Source: Acidimicrobiaceae bacterium
Lineage (GTDB): Bacteria; Actinomycetota; Acidimicrobiia; Acidimicrobiales; RAAP-2
Direction: 5' to 3'
Assembly: GCA_003164275.1 (NCBI GenBank)
Contig: PLSY01000430.1
Location: forward strand, 1-60,525
DNA length: 60,525 nt
In this document: in pieces, positions 34,631-42,323 of the stretch
Position numbering within the stretch: position 1 is the first letter of the stretch
Layout: each line of letters starts with the position of its first letter
Position numbers and translations under genes: made by a program
The notes under the pieces: model-generated
Told to the model about the DNA's origin: nothing
Databases searched by the model: none
What the model saw: only the letters and a program-made list of their open reading frames with translations

Positions 34631-35449
34631 TCAGATGGTGAAAGCCAAATTTTCCACCAGCAGGCGGCCGAGCGCGCCGTCTCCCTGATAGACGATCTCG
34701 TCAAGGGCAGCGGACTTGTCGTTGCGGCCACCAGTGAGCCTCAAAAAGAGCATGACCGGCATAGCCACCTGGACGGTTGGGTCGCCATCGAGTGAGTCCA
34801 CGACCACCGCCCTGCCCTCGACCTGGACCAGGTACGACTTGACCAACTCACCGGTCAGGTCGATCTGCACCCGTTCCCCATCAGGCATGCCGGCCTTCCG
34901 GCCCACGATGTAGCCGAGACCGGTCGCGACCTCGTCCAGCGAGGACTGGATATCGGGAACCGCCGGTCGCAGCGGGACACCGATGGCGAAGCGGATATCG
35001 TGCTCGTGCAGGTACAAGTCGTAGTGGCGGATTCTCATGAATCGGCCGTAGGTCTCGTCCTTGCCAGCCGGCGTCCACGACGGTGCATCGAAGTCGGCTT
35101 GGGTCATGGCATCGAGAGCCGACAGACGGCGCCCGGTCACGTGCTCGAACCTGGCCAGGAGCTCGTCGGTCGACAGTTGGCGCATGGACTCGACCCAGGC
35201 CTCGTTGGCCACGGCAATCGGGTTCTTCATGTGGGTGAGGTGGCTGACGTCGACGTCCGGCGTCGGTTCACCGCACAGCATCGACTCGGTGCCGATGACA
35301 TGGGCCACGACGTCGCGGACCGTCCATCCAGGCAGGCAGGTGGCCGTGGCCCATTGGCCCTCCGAAAGGTCCGAGCCCAGCTGGCCAAGGGCTAGGAACT
35401 CGCCTCTCAGCAGTTCGACCGCTGACTGCTTATCGATCTTGGTTGCCAT
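34631..35449 (-). CDS. Maleylpyruvate-isomerase-family (DinB-like/MDMPI) protein
   Basis: A 272-aa two-domain protein. The N-terminal DinB-like bundle has LPGWTVRDVVAHVIGTE with one His ligand and RIRHYDLYLHEHDIRFAIG with the others. The C-terminal alpha/beta domain (VQIDLTGELVKSYLVQVEG) is SCP2-like, as in mycothiol-dependent maleylpyruvate isomerase. A thiol-cofactor-dependent isomerase or transferase reaction is plausible, consistent with mycothiol genes elsewhere in the window. It is divergent from the 35.6-kb GGDEF-EAL gene. Confidence 0.85.
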   Translation of the reverse strand: MATKIDKQSAVELLRGEFLALGQLGSDLSEGQWATATCLPGWTVRDVVAHVIGTESMLCGEPTPDVDVSHLTHMKNPIAVANEAWVESMRQLSTDELLARFEHVTGRRLSALDAMTQADFDAPSWTPAGKDETYGRFMRIRHYDLYLHEHDIRFAIGVPLRPAVPDIQSSLDEVATGLGYIVGRKAGMPDGERVQIDLTGELVKSYLVQVEGRAVVVDSLDGDPTVQVAMPVMLFLRLTGGRNDKSAALDEIVYQGDGALGRLLVENLAFTI

Positions 35450-35596
35450 CCGACAGCCACCGTAGCGGGCCTGTGGCGGTCGGGCCGTCGTCGTCGGCGG
35501 CGGCTGGGTCGAAACCAGTCGAAAATCTGTCGATACCTGCTCAATCGGCGAACTGTTCGGGTCGATAAGACGAGGGCAAAGGGGCTGATCACGTTC

Positions 35597-37945
35597 ATGG
35601 AATTACAGGCAAATGCTTGGAAGTACGTCATAGGCGCCGGCCTCGGCGCGACAGCGCTCTATTTCGCTGTCCCTGGATCACTGGCGAAGGACGTCATCTA
35701 CGGGGCGATGGGCCTGGCATCAGTGGTCTGCATCCTGGTGGGCGTACACGTGTCCAGACCGAAGGATCGCTGGGGTTGGTACCTGCTCGCCATGGGTGCG
35801 ACCTGCTTCGCCTTTGGTGACAGCATCGGAAATGCCTATGCCCTTATCTTTCACCGGCCCGATCCCTTTCCTTCCATTGCCGACGCCTTCTACCTGGCCG
35901 GCTACCCCTTCGTCTTCGCCGGCGTACTGCGCCTGTCTCGGAACCCCAGTCGCGCCGCGAAGCGCGAAGACTTCGCCGACGCTGCCATCGTGGCCCTCGG
36001 GGCCCTGGCCATCTCATGGCAGTGGGTACTGAGTTCGTATCTCCACGACCCGTCTCTCGATGTCGGCGCCAGGTTCGTGGCGCTGGCGTACCCGAGCATG
36101 AACATCGCCCTGGTCTTCATCGTCGCCAGATCACTCGTCTTCGGGGGCGCGAGCCGGCCATTTCACAAACTCCTGGCCGCCGCTCTGATCACCATGTGCC
36201 TCGCCGACTTCAGCTATGACGTGCTCGGCCTGCATCACAGCTTCGGGCTGGAGAATCCAACCTATGTGCTGTTTCTCATGGCCTATGCCCTCCTAGGCGC
36301 CTCTGCCCTCCATCCGTCGATTGCAGAGGTCCAGCCTGCCCCGGCCCGACAAGCACCGAACATCTACCGGAGGGATACGACCGGCCGCCGCCGCATCCCA
36401 TTCGTGGCACTGGCCGGGTTCATCCCCCCCGCAGTCCTGGTCATCGGGGCCGCCTTTGGGGTGTCGGTCGACCTGCCGGTCATGGCCAGCCTCTGTATGG
36501 CTGTGTTCGCTCTCATCTTCTTGCGCATGATGTGGCTGATCGGACGGATCAGCGGCCAGACCTTGGAGATCGAGCAGCACGCCTTGGCTCTCCAGTCGTC
36601 TCTCACCGCGCGGGAGACCCTCGAGTCAGACCTCCGCCACCAAGCGTTCCATGACGGCCTGACCGGTCTTGCCAACAGGGCGCTCCTCCACGACCGGGTC
36701 GAGCACGCGTTGGCGGCGGCGGAACGCACGGGATCACTGGTCGCCCTGTGCTTCGGCGACCTCGATGGCTTCAAGTCCGTGAACGACACCATGGGCCACG
36801 ATGTCGGCGACCGGGTGCTCGTAAGGGCCAGCAGGCTCTTGTCGTCGATCGTACGTCCCGGCGACACCGTCGCCAGGCTCGGAGGGGACGAGTTCGCGGT
36901 CTTGATGGTCAACGTCGACGCGCAGCAGTCGGCGGTCGACTTCGGCCAGCGAGTCGTCTCGGTGCTCCGCGACGCCCCAGACTTCGAGGGGAGCAATGTT
37001 GCACTGTCGATCAGCGTCGGCGTGGCTTATGCCTCGTCTGGAACGACGACCGAACAGCTGTTGAGCGAAGCGGACTCTGCCATGTACGCGGCAAAAGACG
37101 AGGGAAAGAACTGTGTCCGGGTCTTCGAGTCCTCGATGCGGTCACGGATGGTCGAGCGGCTCGAGCTGATCAACGGCTTCCGATTCGCACTGGCCCGCTC
37201 GGAGTTCGCCCTGCACTACCAGCCCATAGTCGACCTGGCCTCGAGGCAGCTCCGGGGGTTCGAGGCCCTATTGCGATGGAACCATCCGACACTCGGCGAG
37301 GTGGCGCCCGGCCAGTTCATTCCGCTGGCCGAAGAGACCGGCTTCATCGTCCCCCTCAGCCGATGGGTCCTCATCGAGGCCTGCGAGCGCATGGCCGAGT
37401 GGTCGAGGGACTCCGTCGACGATCTGATACTCTCGGTCAACCTGTCAAGACGGCAGCTCAACTCCCCGGACCTGGCCGACGAGGTACGAACCGCGCTTGC
37501 CCTCAGCGCCATCGCCCCCAACCGGCTGGTGCTCGACATCACCGAAGATGTCCTCATGGAAGACCCCGACCAGGCCAGGTACTCCCTGTCTGAGCTGCGA
37601 GAGCTGGGTGTCCGGATCGCCGTCGACAACTTCGGCACCGGCTATTCGTCCTTGAGCCACCTCCAACGCTTCCCTGTCGACATCCTGAAGATCGACAAGT
37701 CCTTCATCGAGCCGTTGACCAACCATGATCCCGCCAGCTCAGCCTTGGTCTCGGCCATCATCGGCCTGGCCCAGAGCCTGGGGCTCGGCGTGATCGCCGA
37801 AGGAATCGAGAACAACGACCAGCTCCAGCACCTCGTCGAGCTCGGATGTCCTGAAGGGCAGGGTCTGTTCATGGCCAGCCCCATGGATGCCGAGGTCGGA
37901 GACGCCTTCGTCTCCCAATCCTCCACCGACTCGGCGTTTACCTGA
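35597..37945 (+). CDS. Membrane GGDEF-EAL protein with altered EAL metal motif
   Basis: A 782-aa protein. Residues about 10-320 contain eight to nine predicted membrane helices. GGDEF is at 429-433 with I-site RPGD (RPGDTVARLGGDEF), so cyclase activity with product inhibition is plausible. EAL is at 556-558 (FEALLRWNHP), but the usual DDFGTG reads D677-N678-FGTGYSS. The second metal-ligand Asp is Asn, which may weaken or abolish phosphodiesterase activity. AAGGGG precedes the ATG at about 12 bases. Third GGDEF-EAL gene within 8 kb. Confidence 0.9.
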   Translation: MELQANAWKYVIGAGLGATALYFAVPGSLAKDVIYGAMGLASVVCILVGVHVSRPKDRWGWYLLAMGATCFAFGDSIGNAYALIFHRPDPFPSIADAFYLAGYPFVFAGVLRLSRNPSRAAKREDFADAAIVALGALAISWQWVLSSYLHDPSLDVGARFVALAYPSMNIALVFIVARSLVFGGASRPFHKLLAAALITMCLADFSYDVLGLHHSFGLENPTYVLFLMAYALLGASALHPSIAEVQPAPARQAPNIYRRDTTGRRRIPFVALAGFIPPAVLVIGAAFGVSVDLPVMASLCMAVFALIFLRMMWLIGRISGQTLEIEQHALALQSSLTARETLESDLRHQAFHDGLTGLANRALLHDRVEHALAAAERTGSLVALCFGDLDGFKSVNDTMGHDVGDRVLVRASRLLSSIVRPGDTVARLGGDEFAVLMVNVDAQQSAVDFGQRVVSVLRDAPDFEGSNVALSISVGVAYASSGTTTEQLLSEADSAMYAAKDEGKNCVRVFESSMRSRMVERLELINGFRFALARSEFALHYQPIVDLASRQLRGFEALLRWNHPTLGEVAPGQFIPLAEETGFIVPLSRWVLIEACERMAEWSRDSVDDLILSVNLSRRQLNSPDLADEVRTALALSAIAPNRLVLDITEDVLMEDPDQARYSLSELRELGVRIAVDNFGTGYSSLSHLQRFPVDILKIDKSFIEPLTNHDPASSALVSAIIGLAQSLGLGVIAEGIENNDQLQHLVELGCPEGQGLFMASPMDAEVGDAFVSQSSTDSAFT

Positions 37946-38076
37946 CCGCTGACCCGACATCGCCCACCGTGGAGCCGGCCGGCCAAGAGCTTCACGTTGG
38001 CGGGAGAGCCTGCTGACTGCAGGGGGCGTTCAACTCGATCTCAGCACCCTCACTCGGGCCCATCCGGTTCGTCCGG

Positions 38077-39399
38077 TCAAGACGGCGGCAACAAGATACC
38101 CACCAGCTCGACGTGCTCGGTCATCGGGAAGCAGTCGAAGGCCCTGAGCGAGCCCATCGTCCATCCCGCGTCCACCATGACCCGGAGGTCACGGGCGTAG
38201 GAGGCCGGGTCGCACGACACGTAGGCGATGGCCCGAGGAGCGGGACGCAACGCAGCCAGCGCCCCCATGACCGAGAGCCCCGCCCCCTCGCGCGCCGGGT
38301 CGAGCACGACCACGTCAGGATTTCCGAGATCCTCGGCCACCACCTTGTCGGTGACATCGGAGCGTAGGATCTCGACGTGGTGGAGGCCGTTGGCATTGTG
38401 GACGGCGTCGGAACAAGACCGACCGCTGCGCTCGACCGCCACCACCGACCCCTTGGGCCCGACGGCCTGGGCCAGGGGAACCGTGAACAACCCGGCTCCA
38501 GCGTAGAGATCGGCGATGCGCTCTCCCGACTTTGGACGCACCCCCTCCAACACACAGGTCGTGAGAGCCCCGGCCGCCCCGACATGGACTTGCCAGAACA
38601 CTCCGGCGCTTATCTCGAACCGATTGCCCGCCACGTCGAAGCGCACTCGATCCGGACGTTTGACCGTCCGGCCGTTGACCACCAGGCCAGCGTGGACCTT
38701 CGGCTTTCCGGCCAGCCGACGTCGTCCGGTCTCGACTGAGACCACGGCCGATCCGCTGTCGGGGCTGGCGGCCACCTCAAGGTGGTGGGCGCCCCGCCAC
38801 AGGACCTTCCCGGCTCCGACTTGGTTCACGCCCTCCGTTGCGATCGGGCATGTGTCGACGGGCTCAATGTCTCGGGACCGATGATGCCGAAGGCCCGTCC
38901 GGCCGTTGCCGTCGACGGCGAACCGCACCCGCGTCCTCCAGGCCAGCCCGTCGGGGGCACCGGCGACCTCTTCGACCTCGACTTCCCGATCGATACCGGC
39001 CAGTCTGCGCAGCTGCTCGGAGATGAGCGACGCCTTCAGCAGTCGCTGCTCGGACATCGACACGTGCTGCCAGTCACACCCGCCGCAGCGGCCCGGACCG
39101 GCGTGGGGGCAGGGCGGCTGAACTCGAGCGGCCGACGGCTCCAGGATGTCGACGGCGTCGGCTCGCAAGAACGACGTCGTCTCGGATGTCACCTTGGCGA
39201 TGACACGTTCGCCGGGAAGCGAGTGGCGCACGAAGACCACCCGTCCGTCATCGCATCGGGCCACGCACCCGCCACCGGCCGCGATCGCCCCGGTCACGAG
39301 CTCAACCATCCGACCTTCTCCGCCAACGGTATCGTCCGGTGCGATCTCTGCATCGGGGATGGGGCCTTGCTTTGGTTCTGTCATCGTGCGGTCAGCCAT
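38077..39399 (-). CDS. Class I SAM-dependent RNA m5U methyltransferase (RumA/TrmA family)
   Basis: A 440-aa enzyme expected to methylate C5 of uridine in 23S rRNA or tRNA. An N-terminal TRAM-type RNA-binding segment (VTGAIAAGGGCVARCDDGR) is followed by iron-sulfur cysteines C97, C105 and C108 (PPCPHAGPGRCGGCDW) and a fourth in VDTCPIA. The SAM motif is ADLYAGAGLFTVPLA, FWQVH is present, and the catalytic Cys lies in YVSCDPASYARDL. All key residues are present. The exact target nucleotide cannot be told from sequence. It starts at 39399, diverging from the bacterioferritin remnant. Confidence 0.9.
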   Translation of the reverse strand: MADRTMTEPKQGPIPDAEIAPDDTVGGEGRMVELVTGAIAAGGGCVARCDDGRVVFVRHSLPGERVIAKVTSETTSFLRADAVDILEPSAARVQPPCPHAGPGRCGGCDWQHVSMSEQRLLKASLISEQLRRLAGIDREVEVEEVAGAPDGLAWRTRVRFAVDGNGRTGLRHHRSRDIEPVDTCPIATEGVNQVGAGKVLWRGAHHLEVAASPDSGSAVVSVETGRRRLAGKPKVHAGLVVNGRTVKRPDRVRFDVAGNRFEISAGVFWQVHVGAAGALTTCVLEGVRPKSGERIADLYAGAGLFTVPLAQAVGPKGSVVAVERSGRSCSDAVHNANGLHHVEILRSDVTDKVVAEDLGNPDVVVLDPAREGAGLSVMGALAALRPAPRAIAYVSCDPASYARDLRVMVDAGWTMGSLRAFDCFPMTEHVELVGILLPPS

Positions 39400-39479
39400 T
39401 CGATCGGTGCCCCGGACACGAGGGGGGGGTGTCCGGTCCCCCGGTCATAGCACCGCAGGTCGACCGTCTCGACACAGAC

Positions 39480-39781
39480 CCCGATCGAGAAGCTCCCTCA
39501 CCTTGGCCCTCCGCCTCGAGGTGGAGGCCATCACCCGACTGGACCAGGGCATCCCGCTGTGCATCGATGCGGAACGACAGAGGGAGAGGGAGAGGGAGAG
39601 GGAGCTCTCGTCCGAGATCCTCGAGGGCGAAGGGGAGCACGCCGACTGGCTGGAGGCACAGCTCGACCTCGTCAAGCAGATCGGCGAGAAGCAGAACAGG
39701 TCCCAGCAGATCCACGACCACGAACGCCGGCACCGCGCCTCGGGATACGGTGGCATGCCCGCCAACCAGACCGGTCTCTGA
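39480..39781 (+). pseudogene. C-terminal remnant of a bacterioferritin-like protein
   Basis: The reading frame ending at 39781 encodes LALRLEVEAITRLDQGIPLC, then SEILEGEGEHADWLEAQLDL and VKQIGEKQNRSQQI. These are helix C and D hallmarks of bacterioferritin (LALEVEAxxRLNxGIxLC ... EEEHADWLETQL). The N-terminal half with the first ferroxidase ligands is missing. Directly upstream, the neighbouring frame reads VDRLDTDPDREA, which suggests a frameshift just before LTLAL. Upstream DNA is occupied by the divergent methyltransferase gene. The loop between helices is replaced by an (Arg-Glu)4 tract. I infer a decayed gene. Confidence 0.7.
39581..39604 (+). repeat. (AGGGAG)4 hexanucleotide repeat
   Basis: Four perfect tandem AGGGAG units encode Arg-Glu repeats at the place where intact bacterioferritins have a short glycine-containing loop. 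This looks like replication-slippage expansion inside the remnant gene. Confidence 0.85.
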
Positions 39782-39808
39782 TCGGTCGAGTGAGAGGATG
39801 CATAACTG

Positions 39809-40471
39809 ATGGACATCAGCGAGGCGCTCTATACGACGAGGGCGATGCGCCGGGTCCGGCCCGACCCCATCCCCCTCGACGTGCAGGCAAAGATCCTCGA
39901 CGCGGCCATCCGCGCCCCTACGGGCGGCAACGCACAGAACTGGCGTTTCCTCCTGGTCGACGACCGCGACGTGATCGGGCGCATCGCTCCCCTCTACCGC
40001 CATGCCGTGGACGAGCTCTGGAAGACCATCTACGCCGAACGACTGGCGGCTGCAGCAGCCGACCCCGATGCGGCCGAGAGCATCGACATGTTCAAGGTGC
40101 AGCGCTCGGCCCAGTGGCTGGCCGATCACTTCGACGAGATCCCCCTCTTCCTGTTCGGCTTCGTCCAGGCTGACCCGACGGGTGGATCGATCTTCCCGGC
40201 CGTGTGGAGCGCGCAGTTGGCGGCGCGGGCAGAAGGCGTCGGGAGCTCGCTGACCGTCGTTCTCGGCATCTGGCACCCGACCGAGGTGTTCGAGATCCTG
40301 GGCGTGCCCGCAGACGAGAACTGGATCATGGCCTGTTGTGTCAGCTTCGGGTACCCCACCGGGAAATGGGGTGTGGCCCCCCGTCGTCCCGTCCACGAGG
40401 TCTCCTATCGCAACCAGTGGGGTACACCGGTGGGCTTCGACGTCGACCAACCACTCTGGCCGCCCGGCTAA
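39809..40471 (+). CDS. Nitroreductase-family flavoprotein
   Basis: A 220-aa FMN-dependent NAD(P)H oxidoreductase. The N-terminal TRAMRRVRPDPIP and RAPTGGNAQNWRFLLVDD form the FMN phosphate site, and AARAEGVGSSLTVVLG lines the flavin ring. The C-terminal VSFGYPTGKWGVAPRRPV is typical. It probably forms a homodimer. Substrate unknown: the family spans nitroaromatics, enones and dehalogenation. GAGAGG precedes the ATG. tRNA-Gly follows 47 bp after the stop. Confidence 0.88.
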   Translation: MDISEALYTTRAMRRVRPDPIPLDVQAKILDAAIRAPTGGNAQNWRFLLVDDRDVIGRIAPLYRHAVDELWKTIYAERLAAAAADPDAAESIDMFKVQRSAQWLADHFDEIPLFLFGFVQADPTGGSIFPAVWSAQLAARAEGVGSSLTVVLGIWHPTEVFEILGVPADENWIMACCVSFGYPTGKWGVAPRRPVHEVSYRNQWGTPVGFDVDQPLWPPG

Positions 40472-40518
40472 CCTGTGGCGTCTTGACGATGGCGACTGCC
40501 TACCGGCGGCCATCATCT

Positions 40519-40589
40519 GCGGGTGTAGCTCAATGGTAGAGCTGCAGGTTTCCAACCTGCTGACGAGGGTTCGATTCCCTTCACCCGCT
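40519..40589 (+). tRNA. tRNA-Gly (anticodon TCC)
   Basis: A 71-nt cloverleaf. Acceptor stem GCGGGTG pairs perfectly with CACCCGC (40582-40588) and the discriminator base is T. The D arm is GCTC-AATGGTA-GAGC and the anticodon arm is GCAGG-TTTCCAA-CCTGC with anticodon TCC. The T arm GAGGG-TTCGATT-CCCTT has one G-T pair. CCA is not encoded. It reads GGA and, with wobble, GGG codons. Confidence 0.95.
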
Positions 40590-40625
40590 CTTGGGCGCGC
40601 CGAGTCCCGCACCCCTCGGTGACAG

Positions 40626-40772
40626 ATGCTCGAGGGTCTTCGCCGACGACTTCGCCGCAAAGGGGCCGAGGCGGCTCAAGCCTCTGCGAAGACCCTCGAC
40701 AGGCTGGCCCGGCTCCCGGTGCGAGTGGTGGCCGAGAGGCCGCCGAGGCTCGTCAGCCCAGCGCCTCGATGA
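40626..40772 (+). CDS. Possible small basic protein after tRNA-Gly (48 aa)
   Basis: ATG at 40626 opens a 48-codon frame with a coding-like pattern (LRRRLRRKGAEAAQASAK, then LDRLARLPVRVVAERPPRL). Predicted to be a basic amphipathic helix. Its last codons overlap the 3' end of the opposite-strand dehydrogenase gene, and both arms of a 14-bp inverted repeat lie inside it. No clear ribosome site and no known family. It may simply be a chance frame. Confidence 0.25.
   Translation: MLEGLRRRLRRKGAEAAQASAKTLDRLARLPVRVVAERPPRLVSPAPR
40630..40699. repeat. 14-bp perfect inverted repeat downstream of tRNA-Gly
   Basis: TCGAGGGTCTTCGC (40630-40643) and GCGAAGACCCTCGA (40686-40699) are exact inverted copies 42 bp apart. 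Inside, next to the right arm, GAGGC-GGCTCAA-GCCTC forms a second stem, so a branched or stacked RNA structure is possible. No T-run. It could end tRNA transcription and that of the convergent gene, or be part of an RNA or recombination site. Confidence 0.6.
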
Positions 40773-41604
40773 CCGCAGTGAAGTCGGGCCATTCACCACC
40801 GGCCTCGATGACGGTCGACAACAGCTGTTCGGCGGCCGGCCCGAGGCGCACACCCACCCCGCTCTCCTCGGCCAGGCCTACGGCCAAGCGCAGGTCCTTT
40901 CCAGCCTGGGCGGGGGTGAACCACCCTGGATGTCGCCCATCCAACAGGCTGTCGAGGCGGATGGCGCTCGCGGGGCTGACGACCGGGCTGTCGGCGAACA
41001 CCCGGGTCAGCAGCTCGTCTTGGATCCCGTGCCGTCGAGCGGTGGCGATGGCCTCGGCCAGGGACGCGACCCCGGTGATCAACAACAAATTGGAGACCAG
41101 CTTCATGACGGCCGCCGTCCCGATCGGACCACAGTGGGTGTAGCCCGCCCCGAGGTCCGTCCACAGTGGGTCGATGGCGACAATGGTCGACTCGGGGCCG
41201 CCCACGAGGAAACGGCAATGACCGTTGGCCACATTCTGCGGGGAGCCCAACACCGGGGCATCGAGCACCCGGTCGGCGGGACCGGTCTCGGCCAGACGGC
41301 GGATGGTATCGGGCGACACGGTGCTCACATTGGCGAGCACCGTGTCCGGTCCGAGTGACGCCAAGACACCACCCGCTCCCAGGGCGGTGTCGAGCACGGC
41401 AGCATCGTCGGCGAGGATCATCAGCACCACGTCAGCTCCTGTGGCCGCGGCGGCCGCCGATTCGGACTCGGTGGCGCCATGGGCGACAAGCTCCGCGGCG
41501 CGGCCCGGCGTGCGGTTCCACACGGTGACGTGATGGCCGGCGCCCAAGGCGCGCCCGGCCAACGATCGCCCCATATTCCCCATCCCGAGTACGGCGACTC
41601 GCAT
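40753..41604 (-). CDS. NAD(P)-binding beta-hydroxyacid dehydrogenase family protein
   Basis: A 283-aa relative of 3-hydroxyisobutyrate dehydrogenase and glyoxylate/succinic-semialdehyde reductases. The Rossmann motif VAVLGMGNMGRSLAGRAL is followed by DAPVLGSPQNVANGHCRFLV, the catalytic Lys in IGTAAVMKLVSNLLL and AGKDLRLAV near the C-terminus. It differs from mmsB in the substrate loop (LGSPQNV against SGGGVGA), so a different acid or an imine substrate is likely. Alone in its unit, convergent with tRNA-Gly. Confidence 0.88.
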   Translation of the reverse strand: MRVAVLGMGNMGRSLAGRALGAGHHVTVWNRTPGRAAELVAHGATESESAAAAATGADVVLMILADDAAVLDTALGAGGVLASLGPDTVLANVSTVSPDTIRRLAETGPADRVLDAPVLGSPQNVANGHCRFLVGGPESTIVAIDPLWTDLGAGYTHCGPIGTAAVMKLVSNLLLITGVASLAEAIATARRHGIQDELLTRVFADSPVVSPASAIRLDSLLDGRHPGWFTPAQAGKDLRLAVGLAEESGVGVRLGPAAEQLLSTVIEAGGEWPDFTAVIEALG

Positions 41605-41770
41605 GGATGCACCCTATCGGGAGCCCGTCGACTCCAGGCCCAGGCACGCCTCGACGGACGGCGGTAGCGTCTCACCCGACCGCCCGTTCGGGCGGCCTGC
41701 CCGTGCTACGGGCTCATGGTTCGAGGTGGTGGACGAGCTGCCTCGATGCTCGCAGGTGAAAGGGGTGGGA

Positions 41771-42226
41771 ATGGGAAAGATGCGGTTCAACCACATGGAG
41801 CTGTCGTTTCCCTGGGGGACGTTGACGCCGGGGTTCCGCAAGGAAGTGGACGCCTTCTACTGCGACGTGCTCGGCTGGGAGGCACTCGACACCGAAGTGG
41901 TCGGTCAATCCTGTCATCTGCTGCGCCCCGATGATGGGCAGTTCATCCTCTTGGCCGAAGGGAAAGAGCCGATGTCCTCGCCGGGCTACGACCATCTCGG
42001 GCTGCTGGTCGACACTCGAGAAGAGGTCGATGGGCTCCTCGATGCGTGCAGGCAGTTCAAGGACCAGGACGACCGAATGCGTATCAAGGAGTATGAGGAC
42101 CTGGCCGGACCGACCGTCACCGTCCACGCCTTCTACGTGAAGTACCTCCTGCCCATCTGGTTCGACGTGCAGTGCATGGAGTGGGCAGAGGGCAAAGGGC
42201 CTGCCCGCCAGTGGGGCTACCGCTGA
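41771..42226 (+). CDS. VOC-superfamily (glyoxalase-like) protein
   Basis: A 151-aa protein of the vicinal-oxygen-chelate fold. FNHMELSFPWG opens the first beta-alpha-beta unit, FYCDVLGWEAL is the classical helix-strand motif, and YDHLGLLVDTREEVD starts the second unit with its His ligand. It may act as a dioxygenase, isomerase or lyase, with metal ligands roughly His8, His75 and a Glu. The frame reaches 41603, but ATG at 41771 has AAAGGGGTGGGA upstream and matches the family start. Confidence 0.82.
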   Translation: MGKMRFNHMELSFPWGTLTPGFRKEVDAFYCDVLGWEALDTEVVGQSCHLLRPDDGQFILLAEGKEPMSSPGYDHLGLLVDTREEVDGLLDACRQFKDQDDRMRIKEYEDLAGPTVTVHAFYVKYLLPIWFDVQCMEWAEGKGPARQWGYR

Positions 42227-42262
42227 GAGGGGTGGGTCCGCTACCCCCGCACGGCAGCCCCT

Positions 42263-42290
42263 CCACCTCCAACCGGGAACTGGGAGGTGG
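42263..42290. terminator. 8-bp hairpin after the VOC gene
   Basis: CCACCTCC (42263-42270), 12-base loop, GGAGGTGG (42283-42290). It lies 36 bp after the VOC stop and 33 bp before the P450 start. No T-run follows, so Rho-independent termination is doubtful. The right arm GGAGGTGG resembles a ribosome site that could be masked by the fold. Confidence 0.35.
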
Positions 42291-42323
42291 GCCGGCGGCC
42301 GAGAAGGGCCGTCGTGGCACCGG

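Noticed and set aside
39392..40660. 422-codon minus-strand frame opposite the nitroreductase and bacterioferritin remnant
   Set aside because: It reads through the nitroreductase and tRNA-Gly in antisense and has no recognisable motif; a high-G+C shadow.
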